This document shows, piece by piece, positions 1 to 5,543 of a stretch of 8,320 nucleotides of DNA; positions within the stretch are counted from its first letter, which is position 1, and the number at the start of each line of letters is the position of its first letter. The notes beneath the pieces were generated by a model, which made no database searches, was not told where the DNA came from, and worked only from the letters and a program-made list of their open reading frames with translations. The stretch comes from Accumulibacter sp. (GTDB taxonomy: Bacteria > Pseudomonadota > Gammaproteobacteria > Burkholderiales > Rhodocyclaceae). The stretch lies in assembly GCA_031264825.1 (NCBI GenBank), contig JAISDL010000189.1:1-8320 (forward strand), read 5' to 3'. The position numbers and the translations under genes are program-made.

Positions 1-102
1 CTCGTTCGCCGCTACCGGCTGGGTTTCGATTCGGGTGATGGCGAGAGGAATGACTTTACCGGCGAAGGGCGCCGAGTGATCGGGTTTTGAATATTTACGC
101 AT
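1..102 (-). CDS. Partial unrecognised gene, N-terminal 34 codons
   Basis: Reading the minus strand, an ATG at 102-100 is preceded by a strong Shine-Dalgarno AAGGAG (114-109) at 6 bases, and the frame stays open for 34 codons to the window edge. The peptide begins MRKYSKPDHSAPFAGKVIPL and ends in TQPVAANE. I do not recognise a family. It has no signal peptide or membrane segment, and the start is basic and polar. The same frame is also open upstream of this ATG, far into the antisense of the toxin-antitoxin pair, but the ribosome binding site favours the ATG at 102. The gene is divergent from the toxin at 397. A weak promoter for it may lie at 229-234 (TTGTTA) and 206-211 (TATTTA) on the minus strand. 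Confidence 0.55.
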   Translation of the reverse strand, partial: MRKYSKPDHSAPFAGKVIPLAITRIETQPVAANE

Positions 103-396
103 GGGATTCTCCTTTTCAATGTCCAAAAAACACCCGCCAAAGGACGCAAACTCCTCGTCTCTTTGAGAGTGCCCTAGACGTGAATGAATCAGGAACCCAT
201 TGCCGTAAATATCCTCAAGTTTCGTACCTAACAAGAAAAAAAGCGCCCACAGAAATATCCAAAACCTCAAGGGGCCGAAGGCGCGGGAAAATACGGCTCG
301 CAGTATACCCTGCCAGTGGAAAAGCACAACTACCGCAAACTTCGTTCCACAAGCTCGTGGCTTGGTGTTTTGTTTCCGATTGGGTACAATTGAGCC
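103..396. other. A-rich divergent intergenic region
   Basis: This stretch separates the minus-strand partial gene from the plus-strand toxin. It is visibly richer in A runs than the flanking coding DNA. The frame that is open across it on the plus strand (from 87) lacks a ribosome binding site and a recognisable protein, so I do not call it. A short dyad, CAAGC (350-354) and GCTTG (360-364), overlaps the proposed toxin -35 box and could be an operator. A minus-strand promoter candidate is noted under the partial gene. No other feature is evident. Confidence 0.4.
362..390 (+). promoter_or_regulatory. Candidate sigma-70 promoter of the toxin-antitoxin operon
   Basis: The -35 box TTGGTG (362-367) and -10 box TACAAT (385-390, five of six consensus bases) are separated by exactly 17 bases. 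Transcription would then start at about 396-398, on the GTG start codon of the toxin at 397. An in-frame TGA at 391-393 prevents an upstream start, and no Shine-Dalgarno precedes the GTG, so the mRNA may be leaderless. A small inverted repeat (350-354 with 360-364) overlaps the -35 box and is a possible site for autoregulation by the HigA-like antitoxin. Confidence 0.45.
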
Positions 397-684
397 GTGA
401 AAATCAGGAAAACCGCTCTCTTCATTCAGTGGTACGCCGGTCTGCGCGACGCAAGAGCCAAGGCGGCGATTGCCCGCCGAATCGAACGCGCACAGAGCGA
501 CAATTTGGGGGACGCAAAGCCGGTGGGTGAAGGCGTTTCCGAAATGCGCGTCGATGTTGGCGCGGGTTACCGGCTTTATTTCGCGGTGCGCGAGCGCACC
601 GTCGTTTTTCCGCTTTGCGGCGGTGATAAATCGACGCAGGTCGCCGACATCAAGGCCGCGAAGCAAATGAGCAAGGAGATTTGA
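397..684 (+). CDS. RelE/ParE-superfamily toxin (HigB-like, addiction module killer protein)
   Basis: This 95-residue protein matches the small RelE-fold toxin family annotated as addiction module killer protein or phage-derived Gp49-like/HigB-like. Such toxins are typically ribosome-associated mRNA endoribonucleases, but mRNA cleavage here is inferred from the family. Diagnostic stretches are WYAGLRDARAKAAIARRIER (12-31), GDAKPVGEGVSEMRVD (38-53), GYRLYF (57-62) and LCGGDKSTQ (73-81), all in the family order and at normal length. The GTG at 397 is the only sensible start, because TGA lies two codons upstream and the N-terminus then fits the family. The antitoxin begins three bases after the stop. 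Toxin-first order is typical of HigBA-type pairs. There is no Shine-Dalgarno before the GTG, and the nearby promoter suggests leaderless translation. No truncation is seen. Confidence 0.92.
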   Translation: MKIRKTALFIQWYAGLRDARAKAAIARRIERAQSDNLGDAKPVGEGVSEMRVDVGAGYRLYFAVRERTVVFPLCGGDKSTQVADIKAAKQMSKEI

Positions 685-687
685 ATC

Positions 688-972
688 ATGGCGCTTGAAA
701 TCACTCCTTTCGACATGGCGGAAATGCTCGACAGCGAGGAGGTCATTCGAGAATATTTTTCGCAGGTCATGGCCGACGGCGAGGCCGACGAAATCATCCG
801 GGCGCTTTCCCACATCGCCCGCGCGCGCGGCATGACCAAACTGGCCGAGGAGTCCGGCTTGGGGCGTGTGAGCCTCTACAAGGCGCTCTCCCCGAACGCG
901 CATCCGCGTTTCGAGACGATTCTGAAGGTCACTCGCGCCTTGGGCTTGAATCTTTCCGTCGCGCACGCCTGA
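688..972 (+). CDS. HigA-like antitoxin with HTH DNA-binding domain (addiction module antidote protein)
   Basis: This 94-residue protein is the standard partner of the upstream toxin. It begins with a short acidic segment (DMAEMLDSEEVIREYF, 9-24), followed by a Cro/Xre-type helix-turn-helix at about 49-68 (MTKLAEESGLGRVSLYKALS). A C-terminal helix, ILKVTRALGL, closes it at 78-87. These features match the addiction module antidote family at full length. In this family the antitoxin binds and neutralises the toxin and represses the shared operon. That role is inferred here. Its ATG at 688 has a good Shine-Dalgarno AAGGAG (673-678), unlike the toxin, so the antitoxin may be translated more efficiently. 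It is clearly co-transcribed with the toxin. No terminator is evident after its stop. Confidence 0.92.
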   Translation: MALEITPFDMAEMLDSEEVIREYFSQVMADGEADEIIRALSHIARARGMTKLAEESGLGRVSLYKALSPNAHPRFETILKVTRALGLNLSVAHA

Positions 973-1150
973 TTCCATTTCCAGTTCGTCCTTGGTCGAC
1001 TTCGTTTTGCGCGAAGCATAGCCAAGCCCGTACGGAATCGTTTTCCTGAGCGGAACGTACAGCGCACTTCTCAATTCTGGAAAGAATGCCTTGCGGCGGA
1101 TGCCAAAACGATGACCGTTCGGGGCGCGGCATCGGATTCGTCGCCCAAAT

Positions 1151-1192
1151 CATACGCAAAATATTGCAAAAATGCGCGTTTTCGCGTATGGT
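1151..1192 (+). promoter_or_regulatory. Candidate promoter and palindromic operator of the AbiEi-like gene
   Basis: A perfect inverted repeat, CATACGC (1151-1157) and GCGTATG (1184-1190), is extended by AAAA (1158-1161) and TTTT (1179-1182) with one offset base. Within it lies a second near-palindrome, AAAATGCGCGTTTT (1169-1182). A promoter-like pair overlaps the dyad: TTGCAA (1164-1169) and TATGGT (1187-1192) with 17-base spacing. That would place the transcript start at about 1199, on the preferred ATG. AbiEi proteins are known to bind inverted repeats in their own promoter, so autoregulation is plausible, but it is inferred here. Confidence 0.5.
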
Positions 1193-1198
1193 TTGGGT

Positions 1199-2017
1199 AT
1201 GTTATCGTTAGACGACTTCATTGATGAACGCTTGCGCCAAGGGCGCGCCACCTTCACGCGGGCCGACGCCGAGAACGCGCTTGCCCTCAGTGAGCAGGGG
1301 CTTGTCTCGGCCCTTGTGCGTTTGTCCAAGCGCAAGCGTCTTGCCAGCCCGCACAAGGGCTTCTTCATCATCCTGCGGCCAGAGGACCAAGCCAGCGGCG
1401 CCCCCGACGTGGCGCAATGGATTGACCCGCTGATGCGTTTTCTCGATCTCGACTACCGCGTTTCGCTACTGCGGGCGGCCGCCTTTCATGGGGCTTCGCA
1501 CCAAGCCGCCATGGTGTTTCAGGTGATTGTTCCAAGGCAACTGCGTACCGTGGAACTTGGACGTCACCGCTTGCAGTTCCTGACGCAGGCCGCCGAACCC
1601 TTTGCGGCGGTCAACGCGCCGAAATACCTCGGGCGGATCAAGACGATCGCGGGGTTTGCCAAGGTCGCGGGTGTCGCGCTGACCTTACTGGATTCCATGC
1701 GTTACGTCGAGCAGGCGGGCGGCCTCGACGCCGTTGCCCAGATCGTGAAAGATATCGGTCACAAAGCCGACCCACGTGTGCTTCGGCGCTTGGCGGCGCA
1801 CTACGAAACTACATGTGTTCGGCGGCTTGGCTATCTGTTCGAACGGAATGGCTTCGAGCGGCAGGCGGCGGCGCTGGAACCTTACGCCGCCAAGGCAAAG
1901 ACGGCTGTCCTCTTGGCACCGTCCGCAAAACCCTTCTTCAAATCGATCGCCGTTGCGCTGGAGCGCGAACCGAAGTGGAAGCTCATCGTCAATGAAAACG
2001 TGGAGCTGGATTTTTGA
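1199..2017 (+). CDS. abiEi: AbiEi-family type IV antitoxin / transcriptional regulator (orphan)
   Basis: The protein has 272 residues from ATG 1199. Residues 4-59 form the N-terminal winged-helix domain of the AbiEi family: LDDFIDERLRQGRATFTRAD, an LVSALVRLSKRKRLASP helix region, then HKGFFIIL. The central part, WIDPLMRFLDLDYRVSLLRA followed by AAFHGASHQAAMVFQVIV, is the family's second recognisable block. The C-terminal half (about 145-272) is less conserved. AbiEi normally represses its operon and counteracts AbiEii, a nucleotidyltransferase toxin encoded directly downstream. Here only a short AbiEii-like stub remains at 2014-2142, so the gene looks like an orphan. An in-frame ATG at 1172 would add nine residues, but it lies inside the operator-like palindrome and lacks a Shine-Dalgarno. 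The ATG at 1199 fits the family start better. The frame is intact. Confidence 0.85.
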   Translation: MLSLDDFIDERLRQGRATFTRADAENALALSEQGLVSALVRLSKRKRLASPHKGFFIILRPEDQASGAPDVAQWIDPLMRFLDLDYRVSLLRAAAFHGASHQAAMVFQVIVPRQLRTVELGRHRLQFLTQAAEPFAAVNAPKYLGRIKTIAGFAKVAGVALTLLDSMRYVEQAGGLDAVAQIVKDIGHKADPRVLRRLAAHYETTCVRRLGYLFERNGFERQAAALEPYAAKAKTAVLLAPSAKPFFKSIAVALEREPKWKLIVNENVELDF

Positions 2018-2142
2018 TTCCGCAGTCTTTCATTCAGGGATGGTTTGCCCATGCGCCGTGGCCCGATCCCAGGCAGATTCTGATATGGCGTATAGTAATG
2101 CGTCCGGGCGGGCGGGAGTGCGCGTCGTGGCCGGTGTGGTGA
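2014..2142 (+). pseudogene. Truncated remnant of AbiEii-like nucleotidyltransferase toxin
   Basis: A TTG at 2014-2016 overlaps the TGA of the AbiEi gene (2015-2017) and has GGAG at 2002-2005, eight bases upstream. This is the gene junction expected of an abiEi-abiEii pair. The frame encodes 42 residues beginning MIPQSFIQGWFAHAPWPDPR. That resembles the typical AbiEii N-terminus as I know it: MIP, then an aromatic-Ile, a Trp, an A-P-W, and a Gln before a hydrophobic helix. After about residue 22 the likeness fades (QILIWRIVMR may be the edge of the helix), then the frame turns Gly/Arg/Trp-rich and stops at 2140-2142. The nucleotidyltransferase core is absent, so toxicity is not expected. The similarity is judged by eye from a short segment. 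Confidence 0.55.
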
Positions 2143-2154
2143 AATACGTGGAGG
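2091..2154 (+). promoter_or_regulatory. Possible -10 box and strong ribosome binding site upstream of pxpA
   Basis: TATAGT (2091-2096) matches five of six -10 consensus bases, but no convincing -35 box lies 16-18 bases upstream, so the promoter call is weak. The ribosome binding site GGAGG (2150-2154) is clear. It sits four bases from the ATG at 2159, a somewhat short spacing, and fixes the pxpA start. The proposed -10 lies inside the abiEii stub, suggesting pxpA transcription may begin in the deletion scar. Confidence 0.3.
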
Positions 2155-2158
2155 AAAC

Positions 2159-2935
2159 ATGAAAGGAAGGCTCAATCTGAATTCCGACCTGGGCGAGAGT
2201 TTCGGCCCGTGGTCGATGGGGAACGACGCCGCGATGCTCTCGATCGTCGATTCGGCGAACGTCGCTTGCGGCTGGCACGGCGGCGACGCGGCGGTCATGG
2301 TCGACACGACGCGCCTTGCCGTGGAAAACGGCGTGAGTATCGGCGCGCATCCTTCTTTTCCCGATTTGCAGGGGTTCGGGCGCCGCCGGATGGACATTCC
2401 GACCGCCGAACTCGAAGCGATGCTGATTTACCAAATTGGTGCGCTCTGCGCGTGCGCGCACGCAAACGGTGCAAAGGTGACGCACGTCAAGCCGCACGGC
2501 GCCTTGAACAACATCGCGTGCGAAGACCGCAAAATCGCCGACGTGGTCGCAAGCGCGGTTTTCCGCGTCGACCCGGAACTGATCCTCCTCGGACCTGCGA
2601 CTTCGCAGATCGTCTATGCGGGCAGGGACAAGGGTTTGCCCGTCGTCGAAGAGATTTTTGCCGACCGCGCCTACCTCGACGACGGCAATCTGGTTCCGCG
2701 CGGTCGCCTGGGCGCGATGATTCACGGTGCGCAAGCGAGCCTGGAGCACGTGATGCGGATCGTCGGCGAAAGCGCGCTGATCTCGATCAACGGAAAGCGC
2801 ATCCCGGTCAATCCGCAGAGTATTTGCGTCCACGGCGACAACGAAGAGGCAGTGGCGACGGCCAAGGCTCTGCGCGAAGGCTTGCTTGCGGCGGGTTATG
2901 CGCTCCTGCCCTTGCCGGAACTCTTGAAGACGTAA
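2159..2935 (+). CDS. pxpA: 5-oxoprolinase subunit A (LamB/YcsF family)
   Basis: This 258-residue cytoplasmic protein is a full-length LamB/YcsF member. Characteristic motifs appear in order: LNSDLGESFGPW (7-18), ACGWHGGD (36-43), GAHPSFPD (62-69), GFGRR (72-76), HVKPHGAL (109-116), EIFADRAY (165-172) and CVHGDN (223-228). The Asp, His and Lys residues in these motifs are those conserved in the family. In characterised bacteria PxpA works with PxpB and PxpC in ATP-dependent opening of 5-oxoproline (pyroglutamate) to glutamate. Neither partner is in this window, so the substrate is not certain and could be another lactam or amide. The longer DLGESFGPW loop and the W and second G in ACGWHGGD, where ACGFHAGD is common, are variations I consider normal. 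A Liv-type transporter follows after 416 bases, which suggests linked uptake. Confidence 0.92.
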   Translation: MKGRLNLNSDLGESFGPWSMGNDAAMLSIVDSANVACGWHGGDAAVMVDTTRLAVENGVSIGAHPSFPDLQGFGRRRMDIPTAELEAMLIYQIGALCACAHANGAKVTHVKPHGALNNIACEDRKIADVVASAVFRVDPELILLGPATSQIVYAGRDKGLPVVEEIFADRAYLDDGNLVPRGRLGAMIHGAQASLEHVMRIVGESALISINGKRIPVNPQSICVHGDNEEAVATAKALREGLLAAGYALLPLPELLKT

Positions 2936-3351
2936 ACATTCGCTGAAAAGGCGTGTTTCGGGCGCGTATCGCCGAACCATTTGCCGGGTAGCAAAGCGCA
3001 ATCTCCGGAGAATGCGCGGAAGTCTTCAAGAATGCGCGTCGGCGTGGTATCATTCGACGGATACGCGGCAAAATGTCCTTCTAAAGGGCGTCCCTGCGCT
3101 TCACCCACGCCACCTCCAGACTCGATGCGCGGCGTGGAAAAAACCGATTCAAAGAATGGCATGGCGCTTGCTCTCTCTTTCCGGAAGGTCTTCCCGCCGG
3201 ATAAGCACACGACGGGCGAGCGCCAAACAAGCGATAAAAAAGTGAACGCGATAGCGCTGGGCGCGTAAGCGCTTTCCAGCCGAGGGTGGTAGGGGTTCGG
3301 TTCCAAAAAGTTCCGGACTTTCCGTTTGACTTATCTTTGGAGGAATCAACT
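2936..3351. other. Long non-coding gap between pxpA and livK
   Basis: The frames that are open here (for example 2981-3268 on plus and 2896-3306 on minus) resemble no protein I know and lack ribosome binding sites. I see no strong terminator after pxpA. Two copies of the palindrome AGCGCT lie 15 bases apart (3253-3258 and 3268-3273), enclosed by GCTGG (3256-3260) and CCAGC (3276-3280). A short dyad AAAGT/ACTTT lies at 3307-3321. A weak promoter pair, TTCAAG (3025-3030) and TATCAT (3048-3053, 17-base spacing), is possible. The region probably carries the livK promoter and regulatory sites, but none can be called firmly. Confidence 0.4.
3339..3344 (+). promoter_or_regulatory. Ribosome binding site fixing the livK start
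   Basis: GGAGGA at 3339-3344 stands seven bases before the ATG at 3352. It decides against the longer in-frame start at 3286 (GTG), which would add 22 residues in front of an otherwise typical signal peptide. Confidence 0.8.
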
Positions 3352-4617
3352 ATGTGCATACAAAAATTGCGAAGCATTTTTGTGGCGGCGCTCCTGTTTG
3401 CGCCGGGATTTTTTGCCGGCGCTCAGGCGCAGGAGGAAATCAGGATCGGCGCGATCTATCCCCTGACCGGCGCGGCGGCCTCGACCGGTCTGGAAATGCG
3501 GCACACCCTTGAACTCGCCGCCGACATGATCAACAACGGCGCCAAGGGCATCAATATGCCTCTGGCGGCGGGCGGCGGTTTGCCGAATCTCAAGAACGCC
3601 AAGATTCGCCTGATTTTCGCGGATCACCAGGGGAATCCGCAGGTCGGCGCGACCGAGGCGGAACGCCTGATCCTGCAAGAAAAAGTCGTCGCGCTGATCG
3701 GTTGCTATTTCAGCAACGTCACGGCGACGGCGAGCGTCGTCGCGGAACGTAACGGCATTCCTTTTCTGAACCCCGAATCCTCGTCGGCGAAGCTGACGCA
3801 GCGCAAGCTCAAATGGTTCTTCCGCACGACGCCGCACGACGACCTCTTCGTCCACAACTTCTACGAGTTCCTCAAAGACGTCGAAACCAAGAAAGGCTTC
3901 AAGTCCCAACGTATCGCGATCCTGAACGAAAACACCGAATGGGGTGTCGAGACGTCGAGGATTCAAGTGCGTCTGGCGAAAGAACTCGGCTACAACATCG
4001 TCGAAAGCATCAATTATCCGGCGAAGAGCACGCAGCTCACCTCGGAAGTGCAAAGGCTCAAGGCGTCGAACGCAGACCTCCTGATGCAATCTTCCTACCT
4101 GGGCGACGCGATCCTTGCGATGAAGACGTTCAAGGAACAGGGTTTTGCGCCCAAAGCGATCCTCGCCAACGACGCGGGCTTCAGCGATACCGAATTCCGC
4201 CGCACGCTGGGAAAGGACGCGAACTTCGTTTTCTCGCGCGAAGTGTGGGCCAAGGACCTGACGACGCAGAATCCGCTGATCAAGCAAGTCAACGACCTGT
4301 ACGCGGCAAAGCATAATACCGATTTCAACGGAAATTCGGCGCGTTCGTTTACCGGTCTCTTCGTTTTGGCCGACGCGATCAACCGCGCGGGGTCGACCGC
4401 TCCCGAAGCGATTCGCAAGGCGCTCAGCGAAACCAATATTCCGGGCAATCAGTTGATCATGCCCTGGAGCGGCGTCAAGTTCGACGCGGCGGGCCAAAAT
4501 ACGCTCGGTCGTGGAATCATCGTTCAGATCCAGGACGGTGAATTCGTCACCGTATGGCCGTTCGACATCGCGACCAAAGACCTCATCTGGCCGATGCCGG
4601 CTTGGGATAAGCGCTGA
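3352..4617 (+). CDS. livK: Periplasmic substrate-binding protein of a branched-chain amino acid-type (HAAT) ABC transporter
   Basis: The protein has 421 residues. A classical Sec signal peptide occupies residues 1-26: basic QKLR, hydrophobic SIFVAALLFAPGFFAGA, cleavage after AQA. The Cys at position 2 is not a lipobox. The mature part is a type I periplasmic binding fold (Peripla_BP_6) opening with IRIGAIYPLTGAAASTG and carrying ALIGCYFSNVTATAS, GIPFLNPESSSAKLT, FRTTPHDD and AILNENTEWGVETS. It ends in WPFDIATKDLIWPMP. It would capture the ligand in the periplasm and deliver it to LivHM. The family binds amino acids, but also amides, urea and other carboxylates, so the true ligand is unknown. 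The upstream pxpA hints at a lactam or amide. A strong intrinsic terminator follows directly, which would let this gene be expressed above the membrane genes. Confidence 0.93.
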   Translation: MCIQKLRSIFVAALLFAPGFFAGAQAQEEIRIGAIYPLTGAAASTGLEMRHTLELAADMINNGAKGINMPLAAGGGLPNLKNAKIRLIFADHQGNPQVGATEAERLILQEKVVALIGCYFSNVTATASVVAERNGIPFLNPESSSAKLTQRKLKWFFRTTPHDDLFVHNFYEFLKDVETKKGFKSQRIAILNENTEWGVETSRIQVRLAKELGYNIVESINYPAKSTQLTSEVQRLKASNADLLMQSSYLGDAILAMKTFKEQGFAPKAILANDAGFSDTEFRRTLGKDANFVFSREVWAKDLTTQNPLIKQVNDLYAAKHNTDFNGNSARSFTGLFVLADAINRAGSTAPEAIRKALSETNIPGNQLIMPWSGVKFDAAGQNTLGRGIIVQIQDGEFVTVWPFDIATKDLIWPMPAWDKR

Positions 4618-4628
4618 TAATCTGTAAC

Positions 4629-4660
4629 TCCGGCCGCGTGAACCGCGGCCGGATTTTTTT
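4629..4660 (+). terminator. Intrinsic terminator between livK and livH
   Basis: A perfect 10-bp stem, TCCGGCCGCG (4629-4638) and CGCGGCCGGA (4644-4653), with loop TGAAC, is followed at once by seven T residues (4654-4660). It starts 11 bases after the livK stop and ends 13 bases before the livH ATG. With no visible promoter in so short a gap, livHMGF must rely on read-through, so this probably sets the ratio of binding protein to membrane components. Confidence 0.93.
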
Positions 4661-4673
4661 CTGTGGTGGTCGG

Positions 4674-5543
4674 ATGAATTGGGATATCCTCCTGCAAACC
4701 CTGCTTTCGGGGATACTGATCGGAATGGTTTACGCGCTTGTCGCCGTGGGCTTGTCGATCATATACGGCGTGATGGAAATCGTGAATTTCGCGCACGGCG
4801 AATTTCTGATGTTTGGCATGTACTCGAGTTTCTGGCTCTTTACGCTCTTCGCGCTCGACCCCATGCTGACCTTGCCGCTCTCGGCGCTCTTTCTGTTCGC
4901 GCTCGGCGCGCTCGTCTATCGGTTTACGATCAAGCGCATCGCCAGCGCGCCGATGGTTTCGCAGATATTTGCGACCTTCGGGCTGATGATTCTTTTCCGC
5001 GGGGTCGCGCAATTCCTCTGGAAGCCCGATTTCCGCACGGTTGAAAACTCGCTCGTTTCCGGAAACGTCGTCGTCGGCGGCCTGTATTTCGGAATACCCC
5101 ACCTCGTCGCGGCGGTCGGCGCGGTCCTGGCGACCGGCGCCGTCTGGTGGTTCATCAACCGCACACGTCTCGGCGCGGCGCTCGAAGCGACGGCGCAGGA
5201 CAAAGAGGCGGCGCAACTGATGGGAATCCCGTCGCACTGGATGTTCGCGCTCGCGTGGGGGCTGGGCGCGGCGTGCGCCGGCGTCGCGGGCGTTCTGCTT
5301 TCGACCTTCTTCCCGATTTTCCCCGAAGTCGGCGCCACTTTCTCGCTGATCGCCTTCGTCGTCGTCGCGCTCGGCGGTTTCGGCAACGTGACCGGCGCGC
5401 TCTGGGCGGGAATCATCGTCGGCGTCGTCGAAGTGCTCGGCGGCTTTCTGATCGGGCCCGAATACAAGCTCGCGATCGTGCTCACGCTCTTTCTCCTGGT
5501 CATCATCGTGCGTCCGCAAGGCCTCATGGGGAGAGCCGAATGA
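4674..5543 (+). CDS. livH: HAAT-family ABC transporter permease LivH
   Basis: This 289-residue integral membrane protein has about eight hydrophobic segments. Family hallmarks are the N-terminal helix LLSGILIGMVYALVAVGLSI (10-29), followed by IVNFAHGEFLMFG (36-48) and SAPMVSQIFATFGL (91-104). The cytoplasmic EAA-type coupling loop EATAQDKEAAQLMGI (171-185) docks on the ATPase. It ends in LVIIVRPQGLMGRAE, as usual. With LivM it would form the inner-membrane channel. The start at ATG 4674 gives a typical N-terminus. The preceding GGTGG (4665-4669) is a weak and close Shine-Dalgarno. An upstream GTG at 4638 lies inside the terminator hairpin and is rejected. The stop overlaps the livM ATG (ATGA at 5540-5543), indicating translational coupling. 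Confidence 0.93.
   Translation: MNWDILLQTLLSGILIGMVYALVAVGLSIIYGVMEIVNFAHGEFLMFGMYSSFWLFTLFALDPMLTLPLSALFLFALGALVYRFTIKRIASAPMVSQIFATFGLMILFRGVAQFLWKPDFRTVENSLVSGNVVVGGLYFGIPHLVAAVGAVLATGAVWWFINRTRLGAALEATAQDKEAAQLMGIPSHWMFALAWGLGAACAGVAGVLLSTFFPIFPEVGATFSLIAFVVVALGGFGNVTGALWAGIIVGVVEVLGGFLIGPEYKLAIVLTLFLLVIIVRPQGLMGRAE

Noticed and set aside
87..530. Plus-strand open frame of 147 codons overlapping the toxin start
   Set aside because: No ribosome binding site, composition rich in Arg/Ser/Thr, no recognisable family, and it overlaps the well-supported toxin in another frame.
1030..1060. GTACG/CGTAC inverted repeat after the antitoxin as a terminator
   Set aside because: Only 5-bp arms with a 21-base loop and no T tract.
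2030..3001. 323-codon minus-strand frame opposite pxpA
   Set aside because: It is antisense to a full set of LamB/YcsF motifs; long antisense frames are expected in GC-rich genes.
2981..3268. 95-codon plus-strand frame in the pxpA-livK gap
   Set aside because: No ribosome binding site and no recognisable protein, and a competing open frame of similar length lies on the other strand.
3326..3331. TTGACT as a -35 box for livK
   Set aside because: A matching -10 would fall on the start codon and put the transcript start inside the gene.
3286..3351. Upstream extension of livK from GTG 3286
   Set aside because: It places 22 extra residues before a normal signal peptide and has no Shine-Dalgarno, whereas ATG 3352 has GGAGGA at seven bases.
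3346..4497. 383-codon minus-strand frame opposite livK
   Set aside because: Antisense shadow of a clear periplasmic binding protein, with an Arg/Asp/Val-rich composition typical of such shadows.
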